Notes: generated from the sequence alone by a model not told the origin. Positions 1 to 12,159 are shown, numbered from the stretch's first letter. The stretch: 64,000 nt of DNA from Halichondria panicea (GCF_963675165.1 NC_087388.1:2024800-2088799); one strand, 5' to 3'. Made by a program: numbers and translations.

Positions 1-828
1 TGAGGCACCACCTTGTACGTTGTTTTAAAAATGAAAAACTGAAGAAGATTTATGAAGTCAAAAGAACTGAATAGCCACAAGAGACCAGAGAGATGTTCCA
101 GCATTGTGATTACTATAATTATAATATTATATACTGCATGCCCTTGTCTCCACCCTGACTCCTACAATGAAGTGATACAGTGTGATACGTGCAACTCGTG
201 GTATCATTATACGTATTAAAGTATCTCCACTTGCAGCTATAGCTAGTTGTAGATCTAAATAGAATTTTAGGCTTTCGTTATCTTCCACTGCTGTTTTTGT
301 TTTTCATAATAAAAATTATTATTTGCACTGTATTGTTTTTGTTTTCGTGCACTGTAATAATTATTGTGGTGGATGTTATTGTTTCAAAATTATATTACTT
401 TACAGTGGTTTTTGTAACTTTTCCATACAAGCTTCATTTCAGTTTATATTTCACAAAGATGTCATAAATATCACAATAATAATGGCCAATAGACAGTTGT
501 TATTTCCAAATGGCCAACAGGCATAATAATATATAATTTTGTCTTTATAGAGCCTATAGTGTCTTAGGTGAGATCCAGAGGAGAGTTTTGCTCAATCTGG
601 CTGATGCTACAAGCTCTCCCCTACAGCATGTATGCAGGAACGATCACATTTGCTGCTCATCAGCCCTGTCTTCTGTCTTTTTGCTACTCATAGCCAGCCA
701 CCTTTGGTATAGCCTCGATTCAAGCCGGGAGGCCTGGTTTTTCGAGGCCGTAACACGGATGGTTTCATCCGGTTCTATTGCGGTTCCAATCCCTCTCCCT
801 CCTTATTTTTCAAAACTTATGAATCCAA
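1..828. other. Intergenic, no supported gene
   Basis: AT-rich sequence with only short chance reading frames. Around 701-750 there is a copy of a foldback repeat that recurs across the window (starts TAGCCTCGATTC, with an inverted partner reading TCGAGGC). Nothing else is recognisable. Confidence 0.6.
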
Positions 829-968
829 ATGGAGCTGATTGGACTCCTTGACACTGTCAGCGAGCTTGAGCACACTGTCAGAGAGCTTGAGGAGGACCAG
901 GGAGTCTGTTATGACCATGACAAGCCCAGTGATGACGATTTTGAGACAGATCTGGAGAGTGATTCAGG
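829..968 (+). pseudogene. Possible acidic N-terminal segment of the piggyBac-type transposase
   Basis: A short open frame from the ATG at 829 is rich in Asp and Glu (it ends in a run like DDDFETDLESDS) and stops at a possible splice donor (G|GTTTGTG). Acidic N-termini of this kind are usual in piggyBac transposases, and the catalytic part of such a transposase starts 1.2 kb downstream on the same strand. The link is inference. The intervening DNA is mostly satellite, so either the satellite sits in an intron or it invaded the gene. Confidence 0.35.
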
Positions 969-1127
969 TTTGTGTCATTGCACCATTAAATAGTGGTTGG
1001 GGAGGCAGCATTGTGATGCCCTAACGATATGTGGCCTCTTTTTGGCGGAGGCGTCGTGTGCATGCCTTTTGTGGCTCCTCCCACATTGTGTGAGCCTGCG
1101 TCGCCTTGACTGCAGTACTGTACTGTA

Positions 1128-2110
1128 CCCTAACCCCCAGTTGTTAATGATATTCATAGCACCACACGCGTGCGTTATGCCCACATATTGATATTCATGG
1201 TTGTTGTGGTTTATTGGGCTCCTCCCACGAGCCTTTGATGTGGACGAGCCTTTTCCTCTGACCTAACCTAACCACCCCCCCTCAGTCGTTAATGATATTC
1301 ATAGCACCACATGAGTGTGAGGTACGCCCACGTAATGACATTCATGGTTGTTGTGGTTTGTTGGGCTCCTCCCACGAGCCTTTGATGTGGACGAGCCTTT
1401 TCCTCTGCTGTACAGTACCTATGTACTGTACCTACCCTAACCCCCCCCCAGTAGTTAATGATATTCATAGCACCACACGAGTGTGAGGTGCACCCACGTA
1501 ATGACATTCATGGTTGTTGTGGTTTGTTGGGCTCCTCCCACGAGCCTTTTCCTCTGCTGTACAGTACCTATGTGCCCTAACCCCCCCCCCCCCCCAGTAG
1601 TTAATGATATTCATAGCACCACACGGGTGTGAGGTGCGCCCACGTAATGACATTCATGGTTGTTGTGGTTTGTTGGGCTCCTCCCACGAGCCTTTTCCTC
1701 TGCTGTACAGTACCTATGTGCCCTAACCCCCCCCCCCCAGTAGTTATAATGATATTCATAGCACCACACGGGTGTGAGGTGCGCCCACGTAATGACATTC
1801 ATGGTTGTTGTGGTTTGTTGGGCTCCTCCCACGAGCCTTTGATGTGGACGAGCCTTTTCCTCTGCTGTACTGTACCTATGTGCCCTAACCCCCCCCCCAG
1901 TAGTTAATGATATTCATAGCACCACACGAGTGAGGTGCGCCCACGTAATGACATTCATGGTTGTTGTGGTTTGTTGGGCTCCTCCCACGAGCCTTTGATG
2001 TGGACGAGCCTTTTCCTCTGCTGTGTACTATGTACTGTACCTACCCTAACCCCCCCAGTAGTTAATGATATTCATAGCACCACACGTGTGTGAGGTGCGC
2101 CCACGTAATG
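1128..2110. repeat. Satellite, about 7 units of 145-166 bp
   Basis: The phrase GTTAATGATATTCATAGC recurs at about 1143, 1288, 1454, 1599, 1743, 1903 and 2061. Each unit carries a poly-C tract of variable length, a CCACGTAATGAC block and a CTCCTCCCACGAGCC block. Units differ mainly by loss or gain of a ~14-bp GATGTGGACGAGCC segment and by poly-C length. The open frames on both strands here are the same repeat read repeatedly and are not genes. Just past the array, 2112-2138 is an inverted copy of the unit's CATGGTTGTTGTGG block, running straight into the transposase frame. Confidence 0.9.
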
Positions 2111-2135
2111 ACGAGCCCAACAAACCACAACAACC

Positions 2136-3473
2136 ATGTACGCTAGGCAGTGTGGTGCTAAGGGTTGGTCAGCTACAAACAGTGCCGAATTGTGGGTGTT
2201 TTTGGGGATTGTACTAGAGATGGGCATTCATAGGCTCCCTGAAATTACGGACTACTGGTCCAAGGATCCCCTTTTAGGTGTACAATCTGTGAGCAATGTA
2301 ATGTCGCTCAAAAGGTTCCAAAGTTTATGGCGGTATCTGCACTGTGAGGACAATACGTCCATCACTGATGCACGTAAGGTAACTAGCAAGCTAAAAACTG
2401 TTTTAGAGACTCTTAAAGCCAACTACTTCATGAGGTATAATCCCAGTCAGGAGCTTTCCGTTGATGAGATGATGATAAAGTACAAGGGTCGTAAAAGCGG
2501 GAAAATTCATAATTATGCCCAAGAAGCCTGTTAAACTGGGGTTCAAGGTGTGGTGCTGCTCATGTTCATGCTGTGGGTATCTCTGTGTGTTTGATGTATA
2601 CAGTGGTAAGCTCACCGATTCCTCTGGGAAAAAGATAGCTGTGAAAGGGCTTGTGAAAAATGTAGTCCATCGTTTACTCACTCCTTTTTATGGTCATCAG
2701 CATGTTGTGTACATGGACAACTTTTACACGTCCGGTCCATTGATAGAAGAGTTAGCTAAGCAAAATGTGTTTACTGTCGGCACAATTTTGAAGAATGCTG
2801 CTGGTTTCCCAGCAAGTCTTAAGGATGTGGTACTCGACAAAGGTGACTATACGTCCATGACTGTTGGTGATATTTCTTACTCTATGTTTAACGACCGTAG
2901 AGTTGTGTCCTTTGCAACAAATGTGTTCCCTGACCGTATGCCCTACACTGTAATGCGAATGCACAAAGGCGGTACCCTACGCTCTCAGAGTGTCCCCCCC
3001 CCTGTCTCCCTGCATATAACATGTACATGGGAGGAGTTGACAATACAGGGCGTATGAGGAAAACCTATGGGTACGATAGAAAGTGTCGGCGGTATTGGTT
3101 CAGGATTTTCTTTCAATTCCTTGACGTTAGTGTGAATAATGCATACATTCTATACAGGCACAACTGTGTCAGGGTGGGTTCAAAGGCCATGCCTTTGAAA
3201 GGGTTTCGATTGGAACTAATTTATAGTCTATTGGGTGTGCCACGTACTCGTAGCAGTGCCTCAGGTCTGGCCAGTCTAAATATCGTTTTCCCCCCATCAC
3301 AGGGCGCACGTGTGAGTGCAAATAGTGTCGGAGTGTCTCGTGGGCGCTGTCAAGTGTGTGTTCGAGAGAAGATCCCTAGCAGAGAGCAGCAACACACTGC
3401 AATGGCATGTCCCCACTGTCGCATAAGAATATGCAAAGGACACTCCGTTATCGGACACACATGTGCTAGCTAA
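2136..3473 (+). pseudogene. piggyBac-type transposase (DDE_Tnp_1_7), frameshifted
   Basis: Three consecutive reading frames together resemble a piggyBac transposase, a cut-and-paste enzyme that targets TTAA. Frame 1 (2136-2534) carries the domain start (ELWVFLGIVLEMGI, then DYWSKDPLLG) and the first catalytic-Asp block (LSVDEMMIKYKGR). Frame 2 (2515-3057) begins MPKKPVKLGFKVW and holds the second Asp block (VYMDNFYTS). Frame 3 (3021-3473) has YMGGVD, a hydrophobic FFQFLDVSVNNAYILY segment and a C-terminal Cys/His zinc-binding tail (CQVC, CPHC). Two 1-nt-type frameshifts separate them, one near 2513 and one in the poly-C run near 2993-3001. A polyadenylation-like AATAAA lies at 3564-3569. It is probably dead, or has homopolymer sequencing errors. 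Terminal repeats were not identified. Confidence 0.85.
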
Positions 3474-3479
3474 TATGCT

Positions 3480-4690
3480 GTGTGACTGATTTTTCTTAGA
3501 TGGTACTCTCCTGGTCTAAATTGGCCTTGGAGAGGGGAGGAAAGGGGTATTATTTCAATGATTAATAAAATTGTGATAAAGAATTCAGTTGTATGTGAGA
3601 GGCCCTAACCCACTCTGTTGTAAATTCTGTTGTATTAATTAATCTATGGTTGGGGTTATCCCCGACCCCCCTCCTTCTATAATCTCTGGGCCGGGCTAAC
3701 CAGTAATCAGATCATGCTAATGATATCCGGTTAATCCTTACCCGAGGAAGGGCTGGCTGGCGAGTCTATACTAGCTATACTGTACTGTGCTGGAAAAAAC
3801 AAAAAGCCAACAAGTATTACAAGCACTACAATAAGGTGAGCAAGATCCTCAAATGTTGTTTGCATCTTACCGCAAAAGAGTTTACGAATAGCTTAAATAT
3901 GGCCGGGCCCCATTTACTCTCGCGAGCACAACATCAAGGGAGTTCCCTCTCTTAAAACGTCCCGCTCGCAAGACTATAGGGACCCATACACGTATTTTAA
4001 AAGCAGTCAAAAACAATTTTGATACGAATTGTAGATCTACCCCATAAAATTCCGAGGGGGCAGCAGTGTACGAGATTTTGAAATCATGCGATTTCGCTCC
4101 TGGATAAGGAGTTCTAGCAAGAGTGCATAAGAAGAGAAGAGTGTCGAACTACTGATACTTCTACACAAACACTGTGCACAAAGTAACATGACTCGCATGT
4201 GATAAAGTATTGTAAACTTACTAGTAATTTCCAGTAAATGTTAACCGTGACGTTTTTAGGGGTGTGGTATATCGAACAAATCTAGCTAGTTGTTCGTGTT
4301 TAACGTTCAGAGCTCATGGAGCTGCTCACTGCACACTGATAGGAGACGATCTCTTCACAAAAATCATCTAAATAGTACGTTTTTGCCTACCACACCAGGG
4401 TTTTATCCAGTTTGGGAGGGAAGTTTGTAAATTTGAGGCCACGCCCACTTCCAGGCATCACAACCCCTATATTGTTTGTTGTTGGTGCCTATTAGCGATG
4501 TACTCCTGGCAATGTGCATTGACAGGCAACTCTCTGTAACTTAATTGGTATGCTGGTTTGAAATTGTGGACCGTATCTATAGAACACTATAGAAACCACA
4601 TGTACTAATTATTATACAAAAGCAGAATTGTGGTAAGACTATAGGTGATGACCAATCCTCTAGCAAAGCTACATGTAGCAAAAGACCGTG
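3480..4690. other. Intergenic, no gene seen
   Basis: No coding signal. The stretch at about 4292-4375 (containing GGAGACGATCTCTTCACAAA and CACTGCACACTGATA) recurs in the same orientation at about 35890-35960, so it is a dispersed repeat of unknown class. Confidence 0.6.
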
Positions 4691-4707
4691 TCTAAATAAT
4701 GTTGGCT

Positions 4708-4876
4708 ATAGTACCCCTCTCTCTCTCCCTCTCCCTCTCCCTCTCTCTCCCTCTCTCCCTCTCTCCCTCCCCCTCTCCCTCTCTCTCTCCCTCTCTCTCT
4801 CCCTCTCCCCCCCTCTCCCTCTCCCTCTCTCCCTCTCCCTCTCCCTCTCCCTCTCCCTCTCTCCCTCTCTTTCCTC
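4708..4876. repeat. CT-rich microsatellite
   Basis: About 170 bp of CCCTCT/CTCTCT repeats on the plus strand. Long Ser/Leu/Pro-rich or Arg/Glu/Gly-rich frames here on both strands are translation artefacts. Confidence 0.97.
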
Positions 4877-5155
4877 CTATTTTCCCCTCTCTTTTGGGGG
4901 GGAAGCTCCCCCCCCACCCCTCCCCACTAGATGAAACCCTGCACACATATTATAACTCCAACCTAAGGAAACCTAAGGATACTATAAAAGTGATCGTTTC
5001 AGGTTATTGGGTAGGTGGGTGGCCTTTAGGTAACTTTAGCCTTACTGTGCCAGTCAGTATCTAACCGCTATGTCAATATCTGGATGCTGACACAGTTCAC
5101 CATCTTTACTGTGCCATAATTATGTCAGATATTGGCACTCTGTTTCCTTTGATCT

Positions 5156-5638
5156 CAGAGGTCAAAATGCAACAAGCTAGCATAATTTGAGCATAATAAG
5201 CACATTTTGGGGGCGAGAATTATGCTGGGAACCTTTATAATATTAAATAGGCAGGCTTTGGAAACACAGGTCAGTATTGATCGAGTCAGTAATTGTATAG
5301 TAATTACTCGAGGAGGGCGTGGGCGGCCACGGGTATACCATATAGCGGGTAATTTTCGTGGGGGTAAAAAATTCGTTCAACAGGAAAACGGTGATTTTGT
5401 GAGTATAAATTTCATTGCTTGCACTGCATTCCATGAGTTACAGTAAGCCACGCCTATGTTTTCATGGGGACAAATTTCGTGTATGTCAGCTTGCCCACGA
5501 AAATAACAAAATTAATATAGAATGCCTTCCTTATAGTTGTGTGTTATCACAGCCATGCACGTTCAAGCTTCTTAGCTTTTATTCAGCTTTAAACATCAAA
5601 ATCTGTAAATAACCTGTTTTGTTGCATTTTGACCTCTG
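5156..5638. mobile_element. Terminal-inverted-repeat element with internal MITE fragment
   Basis: The left end reads CAGAGGTCAAAATGCAACA and the right end is its inverse (TGTTGCATTTTGACCTCTG), about 460 bp apart. Inside, near 5330-5400, is part of another repeat family (ATAGCGGGTAATTTTCG followed by a G run) also found near 37.9, 48.3, 56.4 and 57.3 kb. No transposase is present. Confidence 0.6.
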
Positions 5639-5651
5639 TATAGGGCCCATT

Positions 5652-7032
5652 TGTGACAGGGCCTAGGAAAACCCCCCTTAACGCGGCACTAATTAAATTA
5701 AGCTATAAGCCAATTTAGTAGAAATGAAAAACATGGGCAAAAAAATTTTTTTCACAGGTGCTAACTTCAACCCTTTCTCTACCTACCTGTAAAAATTTGG
5801 GTCTCTACGAAGCTTTAAACAGGTCAAGCGCGGACGTTGAAGAAACTCACCGAACGTTCGTTTTTTATAATGAAATTTACTGTCTACGTGAAGGGAAATT
5901 CCCTGGGAATTTCCCTATTATTGTTAATTATTTTTTACAAATAAAAGAGGACAACTTGTAAGGACTATTTCATCAGCCCAGTACTTACAATCATCAAGAG
6001 GAGCCAGGTATAATATAGCTCCACTTCTTAACAAACATAATTTAGCAACAGAAATAGATTAGAAAGAGCAGCTATCTAGCTAGCTAGCTTGGCGTAGATC
6101 CACTCTTGTTTCTTTAGATGTACGTATCCCGTGCCACTTATCCTCATAAACACTCGATAACAACCTACAGATAAGTAGTAAGTTAAGATAGACACAATAT
6201 CAATGTCACTTACATTCTAGCCAATAGACAAGCGTTTCTCAGGCCTCTGACACTTACCACCACCTGGGGGAACCATCAATATAAATGTTATACGACAATT
6301 CCACGCAGTTTCCTGGGCCCTCCATGATGTGATCACCCATCCCATCAGGCCTGTTACTACTAAGCACAATGGCAGTGATACCAGTACTAAATTAAAGGAG
6401 GAAAGCTTCTTATAAGGCTACTAATAAGTTGGATCAAGCCTTAGATCGATATGGACGAATACTAAGTGAAAGACTACCTATAATAGATCACTTAGGCTTC
6501 CTTTAAGCTGTATGAAGGACAGAGACACTTTCTGTAGGCTCCATACAAGTGAGGGATCTTTTATAAGACTGATACATTACACAGATAATAAGTACAAGCT
6601 TATAACAAGACATGAGAGCTTACCATTCGAGCGACGGGAGTCTTTGCCTCTTTATTTTTTCGAAGATCCTTCCTAGGTGCCAAGCAATCCAGCTACATAG
6701 CTATACTAGCTAGCTAGAGAGTCCTAGAACGCCTAGCCTTCATCTAACTAACTTGTCTTCTCCAGAACATCTTTTACGAAGCTTTATGAGTATACGGAAG
6801 TGCCCGGAAGGCAATAATTGAACTTCAATTATTCATGACGTTTGAGCGTTTTACTCAAGAGGGCGTTGCAATACCTTCGTAGCGTTCCCTCGAACATATC
6901 TCCGGATAGAAAATAGCTAGGAGGTCGATCTTGGTATCATTTTGAAGCTTAGAGAACGCTTTATCCGATTCAACAATAAAAATAAACTCGGGTATACCCG
7001 CGTTAAGGGGTGTTTTCCTAGGCCCTGTCACA
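5652..7032. mobile_element. 1.38-kb element with ~33-bp terminal inverted repeats
   Basis: The left end TGTGACAGGGCCTAGGAAAA and the right end TTTTCCTAGGCCCTGTCACA are inverted copies; similarity continues inward through a C-rich step to TTAACGCG/CGCGTTAA. The interior has no reading frame of note, so this is a non-autonomous element or a deletion derivative. A clean target-site duplication was not found. Confidence 0.65.
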
Positions 7033-7214
7033 TTTGAGTGTATTTAGCAGGGAACTATGAGCTATAGTACCGGTACTATAGATTGCTCTGGGCTACAAAC
7101 TACAACATTGTACATTGTATTGTGATTTACAAGAAGATACACATGTAATAACATAAACATTATTGTAGCTAGATGCTTTGTCTAGTAATATAATAACAGA
7201 ACTAGAATGAAAGA

Positions 7215-7560
7215 GAGAAGCCTAGTTTCTTTTTTTTGGCTTTGTTCGAGAGTAGTAGGAGACGCTCGTTTTTTGGGCAGTGTGCTGTGCTTTTTTGCTG
7301 CAAGGCTGCATGGGGGAGGAGCTGGATGTATGAAAGTGCTGGGATTGTAGCTTTGGCTTCTTCCTAAAGTTCCTTTCGCTTTGTTCAAGAGTAGTATAGG
7401 AGCTGCTCGTTTGCTGGGCTTGTTTGCTGCAAATTATAGCTTAGGTGTCTTCCTTTCGCTTTGTGAGGAGTAGTACGAGCCGCTCGTTTCTTGGGAAGTG
7501 TGCTGGGCTTGTTTGCTGCAAAACTGCATGGGGGAGGAGCTGGATGTTTCCGTTTTGTGG
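7215..7560. repeat. Degenerate tandem repeat, 3 partial units
   Basis: The motif 'CTTTGTTC.AGAGTAGTA..AG..GCTCGTTT..TGGG' followed by 'TTTGCTGCAA..CTGCATGGGGGAGGAGCTGGATG' appears at about 7222-7335, 7378-7432 and 7455-7555. On the minus strand the units encode similar peptides (APPPCS.AA.K.STLPKKRA), so an old repetitive coding remnant is possible, but the frame is not maintained. Confidence 0.5.
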
Positions 7561-7776
7561 GTGGAGCTAGGACTATAATTTTGTCCATCAAACTGAGGTG
7601 GAGGAACAGGGTTGACTTGAATAGAGACCACAGATTTAGTAGAGACACAGAGATGCCAACTTCAGGTTTTCAAAAGAATAATGATGCGCGCAGTTGCTAG
7701 GTTGGCTGTTTATATAGGTTGACTGTTGCTAAGCTAGTGCATTTCTAGTAGCCAATAAGTTTTGGGATCTAAATCA

Positions 7777-7889
7777 GTTAGAACATGTGCATTCGGTATC
7801 TATGGTTATAGTGTCCCTCATCCCTCGGGCTAAAGCCCTCGAGCTTTGGGACACTATATCACATAGATACCTCTTGCCCATGTTCTAAC
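7777..7889. mobile_element. Hairpin (foldback) repeat, copy 1
   Basis: An imperfect palindrome: the left arm runs GTTAGAACATGTGCATTCGG then TATCTATGG, and the right arm is its near inverse. The core is AGTGTCCC...GGGACACT around a CCTCGGGC/GCCCTCG stem. A second copy lies in inverse orientation at 34717-34825, and the similarity extends beyond the hairpin into flanking DNA (GATTTAGATCCCA), so the mobile unit is larger than the hairpin. Confidence 0.7.
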
Positions 7890-8450
7890 TATAACTTCTA
7901 TAGCCACGTTCTGTTGGATTTTGATTCGTGGATTTGCAAACTAAAACCTCTTTCTCGAGTTGTGGCTAGTTTTACTCACAGTGAAGGCTGTTGCAGGTCT
8001 CTTCAGAATCTTTTATAGCATCATCTGTTCGCACAAACTTTCTATTCAACTTATATGAGTTAGCCATGCACTAATTTAGCTACAAGATCAAGAGTCAGGA
8101 AAGAGCTGCAAAGCTGCATGATTATAATATAAAGTGCGTGCCTACACTGTACTGCCAGAAGCAGCCCTGTGAACTCAGACCTCATTGCAGATCCACCCAT
8201 TATTCATTGACAGGAAATGCAAAAGAATACAACGCATGCTTCTATCCTTGAGATCATTCATCCAAGCCATCAGATAGACTTCTGTTTCCTACTCTATAAT
8301 GACTGTGGGTTCATTGTCAACAATTGCAAACAACATGAACATTATCAAGAGTATTATTATTATAATTATACATATATATATATAATTGTACTATGGTTGC
8401 ACCAAAGATCAAAGGCTTCAGTTGTAGTTTATACTACTTATACAACCTGT

Positions 8451-8520
8451 CTGACCACAGCCACGGTATATGGCTGTTATACCCTAGTGTATAACAGCCA
8501 TATACCATGGCTTGTGGTCA
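8451..8520. repeat. Near-perfect 70-bp palindrome
   Basis: The left arm TGACCACAGCCACGGTATAT continues to GGCTGTTATAC, and the right arm is its inverse with about three mismatches. It would form a stem of about 33 bp, typical of foldback MITEs. Confidence 0.8.
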
Positions 8521-9199
8521 AACTACATGTACAGCTAGAACTGAATACAGTATCCCACCTTTGCAACAAAATTGACACACTGTTTCAATTAAAACAATGA
8601 CACACTACTCAATTCAATCAATATTAGCAATATTAGAGCTAGAGAGAATTCAATACAAAACAGACTACTAATGATTTTAGTCAACATAAAAAGAGCCAAG
8701 TTCGAGCGATGAATAGTTCCAAAAAGGAGGCAAATTTGGAAGAACTCCGTGAACCGAACGATACTGGTTTGTTTGTGTTGCTTTTTTTCAACTTTCAACA
8801 TTGGTTGTCACAACCACATTGCTGCATGGGACCAGGAGCAGTAAGAAGGTCCAGACTGCCAAGTGTTTCTCAGACTAAAGAGACTGCACTGCACTGGGCC
8901 AGTACAGTAGGCTTGTGGAATGATATTTTCGGGTACATTTGCACTCTTTGTAGACAAATAGCACCAGTGTACTTTCTTGAAGTGCCTTCTATAAAGATGC
9001 AGAAACACAGCCTTCACAATTGCTTGCTTGAATCATAGACGCTTGCTTGAATCAGCCATCGCTTTTTAAAAAGATAGCAAATTCATTGCATAGCTATAGC
9101 AACAGTGACGTCAAACAGTTGTTATAAGCATATTCATTGAAGAAGCATGACAGGAAGTAGCTAAACATAGTAGTACAGTTCTAAACATAGTACAAGCCA

Positions 9200-9335
9200 G
9201 TTAAACTATGGCCTCTTGTGGTATATTTGCTTTACACGCTCGAGTAATCAGATAAACCAACTCGGCTGCGCCTCGTGGTTTATCAGATTACTCTCGCGTG
9301 TAAATCAAATATACCACTCGAGGCCATTGTTTAAC
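9200..9335. repeat. 136-bp palindrome (foldback element)
   Basis: Arms of ~60 bp: GTTAAACTATGGCCTCTTGT... pairs with ...ACTCGAGGCCATTGTTTAAC, and TAATCAGATAAACCA pairs with TGGTTTATCAGATTA around a short GC-rich loop. Confidence 0.8.
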
Positions 9336-10139
9336 TATAACTTATATAATATATAGCAGACTAGCAGGAGTAATAAAAGTAAAATGGCAATGCTGAAACA
9401 TTTGAGAACAGAGTTTTAATGGGCATGAGACGTGCACTGAGGACTAGGATACAGCAAGCCAAAGTTAACGAACAAACCATATAATATTATACTTACTCGA
9501 ATTTATGACGTCTCATCCCACAAAGCTACATGGCTGTTAGTCAACTATGCTTCTTACTAGCATATTGCAACCGTTGTTATTGCACTGTATATATTATTGC
9601 ATCCACATGCCCACTTTTAGCCTCCTTCACTGGCCTCCCCTAAAGAGAAGGCCTGCTACTGACTGCTTGTGCATGCGCAACATTTATTCCCGTAAAATAT
9701 CCTATAATACTGAATTTATCGCAAAAATATCCTGACAAAGTGTTGAAAGTCATACACAGAGCTATTTAATTAGATATCTATAGCTAGCTAGCTAGAGACA
9801 GAGCTGTAGTTTTGTTGTACAGCTATGTACAGCTATTTTCATTCTGATAGAGTCAGTATAGTAGACTTTCACCAAAGTTAGTGTTAGATGGGCGTGGCCT
9901 GTTCATTAGGCCATTGTCAGCTTTCACTCCGTTCAGACGATTGTCATCCACACTGTTGCAGGCTGTGGGTCTTTTGTTGGCATAGCGTTGCAGGCTGTGG
10001 GTCTTTTGTTAGCATAGCAGGCTACGGGTAGCTATCAGCTCTTTCTCAGGTGGGCTAGAAACCTTCTTCTATATACTTCCTTCAATCCAGTTCCGTTCGT
10101 TGTGACGTCGTTGTTTTACTGAGCATACACATTGTTATC

Positions 10140-10250
10140 CTGCGTTAGCCGGTATCTGGCTAATGGTTAGCGCATGCGCAAGCAGTCGATACCAGGCCCT
10201 CTCTTTGAGAAAGAGCGGCCTGGGATCGAGACTAGCCCATTCCTGCCTGC
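10140..10250. repeat. TAGCC...GGCTA foldback family copy
   Basis: GATACCAGGCCCTCTCTTTG and AGAGCGGCCTGGGATCGAGA form the inverted arms, ending in CTAGCC. Further partial copies lie near 701-750, 10480-10505, 36720-36752, 36830-36935, 38208-38252, 57195-57243, 58258-58305 and 63912-63968. Confidence 0.6.
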
Positions 10251-10534
10251 GAAGGAGGAAATAATGCAGTCGGCATGTTGCAATGCATAGTTTGCACAGA
10301 ACAAGGGCAAAACCACAATTATATTATTATTCTGTTGACTTCTTTTAGCCTTCTTCGCAGCTTGTGCTAAGTGCTCTGTACTACATGTGCGGCTGATAAC
10401 ACATTGATAAATATCATTAAGTGCAATGAATAATTAATTATTATGCTTCGGTGCATGCGCATGCGCAAGCGAGGTATACGGTAGCCTCGATTCCAGGCCG
10501 TCAAGGAGGCTAGGTATACGGTAGTGCATGTGTG

Positions 10535-10810
10535 TGTGTAGACTGCTACAGCTGCTCAAGGATCAAGTAAGAGTTTCTATAGGCTTCTAGTCATGTTTTC
10601 TTGGATTTTAATTCGTGGATTTACAAAATAATGCTTTGTTCTCGAGTTTAATGCCTAGTTTTGCTTACTTGGAATGCCATTGAGGCCTTTTCAGAAGAGT
10701 CCGTAGCAAAACTTGGTCACCGAGTGTTGCTACTCTACTTAGTAGTTAGCTCTGCACCAGAACGCTAGCTGCAAGAGTGAGAAGAGAGCTGCAAGGCTCT
10801 GCTGACATGA
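10535..10810 (+). repeat. Dispersed repeat, uninterrupted copy
   Basis: The segment from GACTGCTACAGCTGCTCAAG to GAGAGCTGCAAGGC is the reverse complement of the two flanks at 12160-12249 and 12775-12985. At 10739-10743 this copy holds a single TTAGT. The other copy has TTAGT on both sides of a 525-bp insertion, so this copy serves as the empty site. Confidence 0.8.
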
Positions 10811-11492
10811 TGCAGCCATTAATTTTAGACTTGAACTTTTGGCATCAATCGTTTTTAACAACAATCATGCGTCGTCGATGATTACCCACTTTTTGAGTTT
10901 CCCTGTGATTCTGGATTCTGCACACAGTAAAACAAAAATTTTCATTATGATATCAATGTGTGTATAAAAGCTATATAGTAGCTTTAGCTTTGGCACATCC
11001 ACCAAGGCATCAGCACCTGCGGTGCTTTCATTATGTTAGCAGCACTTGGCGGTTTGATATAATTATGACAATATTAGGACGATATAGAATCCGCGTAGTA
11101 AGACGCTGCATCTCCTCATGTGCTCCTGCGTAAAGTGACATCACGAAAACTACAGCCACTTAATATCTTGTCCAGTCTACTTTTCTCCGTGTAAAAGTGA
11201 CAGTTCGCAAGTCTATATCACCCAAGTAGAGCCGCTTATTTTTACAGGGGTGGAAAGATAACACAGGCGCATAAGCACGCATATATTTTTGGACACGCCC
11301 CCTTTCCCCCCCGTAATATCTGGTTACAAGAGAAAATGTATCAATCTTATAAATAATAGAAAGTGTCACTGTGCTAGTCTGTAGTCTAGAAGCTAGTCTA
11401 GAAGCTATAGACTAGCTGATAGGTTAATTGCCGAGCGCCTTAGCGCGAGGCAACTAATACTGCATCGTATCTCAGAAAACCTTTGTATGTAT
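10811..11492. other. Intergenic, no gene seen
   Basis: AT-rich; no reading frame with plausible composition and no recognised repeat. Confidence 0.5.
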
Positions 11493-11841
11493 CAGGGGCG
11501 GATCTAGCAGGTAGCAGAGGGTGCTCAAGCACCCCCTGACCTTGGACAAATAATTATCTTTGTGTCTCACTCATTGGCTATGGAAGTCACCCTCAGACTT
11601 GGTACTAGCTAGCTGAGTAGCTGTAGACCAATTTATTACAGCAGTGTCTTTTAAAAGCTATGATAAAAGCTTAACTAGCTGCACTGCAGTGCAGACTAGA
11701 CTCGACAAGTAATGCAGGAACCTCTGTAACACCTTGATTAATGTCACATTGATACCGCACCCACCGGAAATGACGTCAATAGGATGCTCCTTGCCTCTCT
11801 TGCTCAGCACCTACCTACCACTTTTTCTAGATCCGCCACTG
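11493..11841. mobile_element. MITE, CAGGGGCGG family
   Basis: The ends CAGGGGCGGATCTAG and CTAGATCCGCCACTG are inverted repeats; a GTGCTCAAGCACCCCC motif lies just inside. No intact target duplication was found; the flanks are runs of ATGTAT, which blur it. It belongs with the elements at 12250, 29284 and 47616 by its CAG(G/T)GGC termini. Confidence 0.75.
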
Positions 11842-12159
11842 ACAATGTATGTATGTATGTCACGCTCAAGAATGTTACGCTTCAGGAATGCGGAATTGGG
11901 TGTGGATACATTCGGTTAATCTTTATTACCTCCAAACTGATCTACTTTTGGCATAAGGCCACACCAAATTAATGTTATGTTTCATGGATTTTCTGGATCA
12001 TAATTTTGCAGAATGCCAAAAAAAATAAACCAATTATTGGTCGAGGTCAGAATAGCCACGTGATCTAGCAAAACGTTGTAATGTTTTGCTAAAGTGACTT
12101 TTTGTGGGGTGTGTTGTGACTCCGTTTGTGGTTTTATAATGATATTCATCATTTTTTAA

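Larger units (their letters stand above)
7890..10139. other. Intergenic, no supported gene
   Basis: Contains the palindromes listed at 8451-8520 and 9200-9335 and a ~32-bp direct duplication (GTTGCAGGCTGTGGGTCTTT, near 9955 and 9987). Open frames such as 8217-8600 and 8709-9038 overlap the palindromes or have no recognisable composition. Confidence 0.5.

Noticed and set aside
975..1907. Series of overlapping ~60-90-codon frames with Cys/Pro/Thr-rich peptides
   Set aside because: All lie in the satellite, repeat with its period and occur on both strands.
1128..2110. Regularly spaced repeats resembling a CRISPR array
   Set aside because: Unit length (145-166 bp) is far too long, the 'spacers' are also repeats, and the genome is eukaryotic.
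4669..5064. Long open frames on both strands rich in Arg/Glu/Gly or Ser/Leu/Pro
   Set aside because: They are the CT microsatellite read in different frames.
8217..9038. Two frames of 127 and 109 codons
   Set aside because: One runs through a perfect palindrome, the other has no domain, splice context or repeat-free support.
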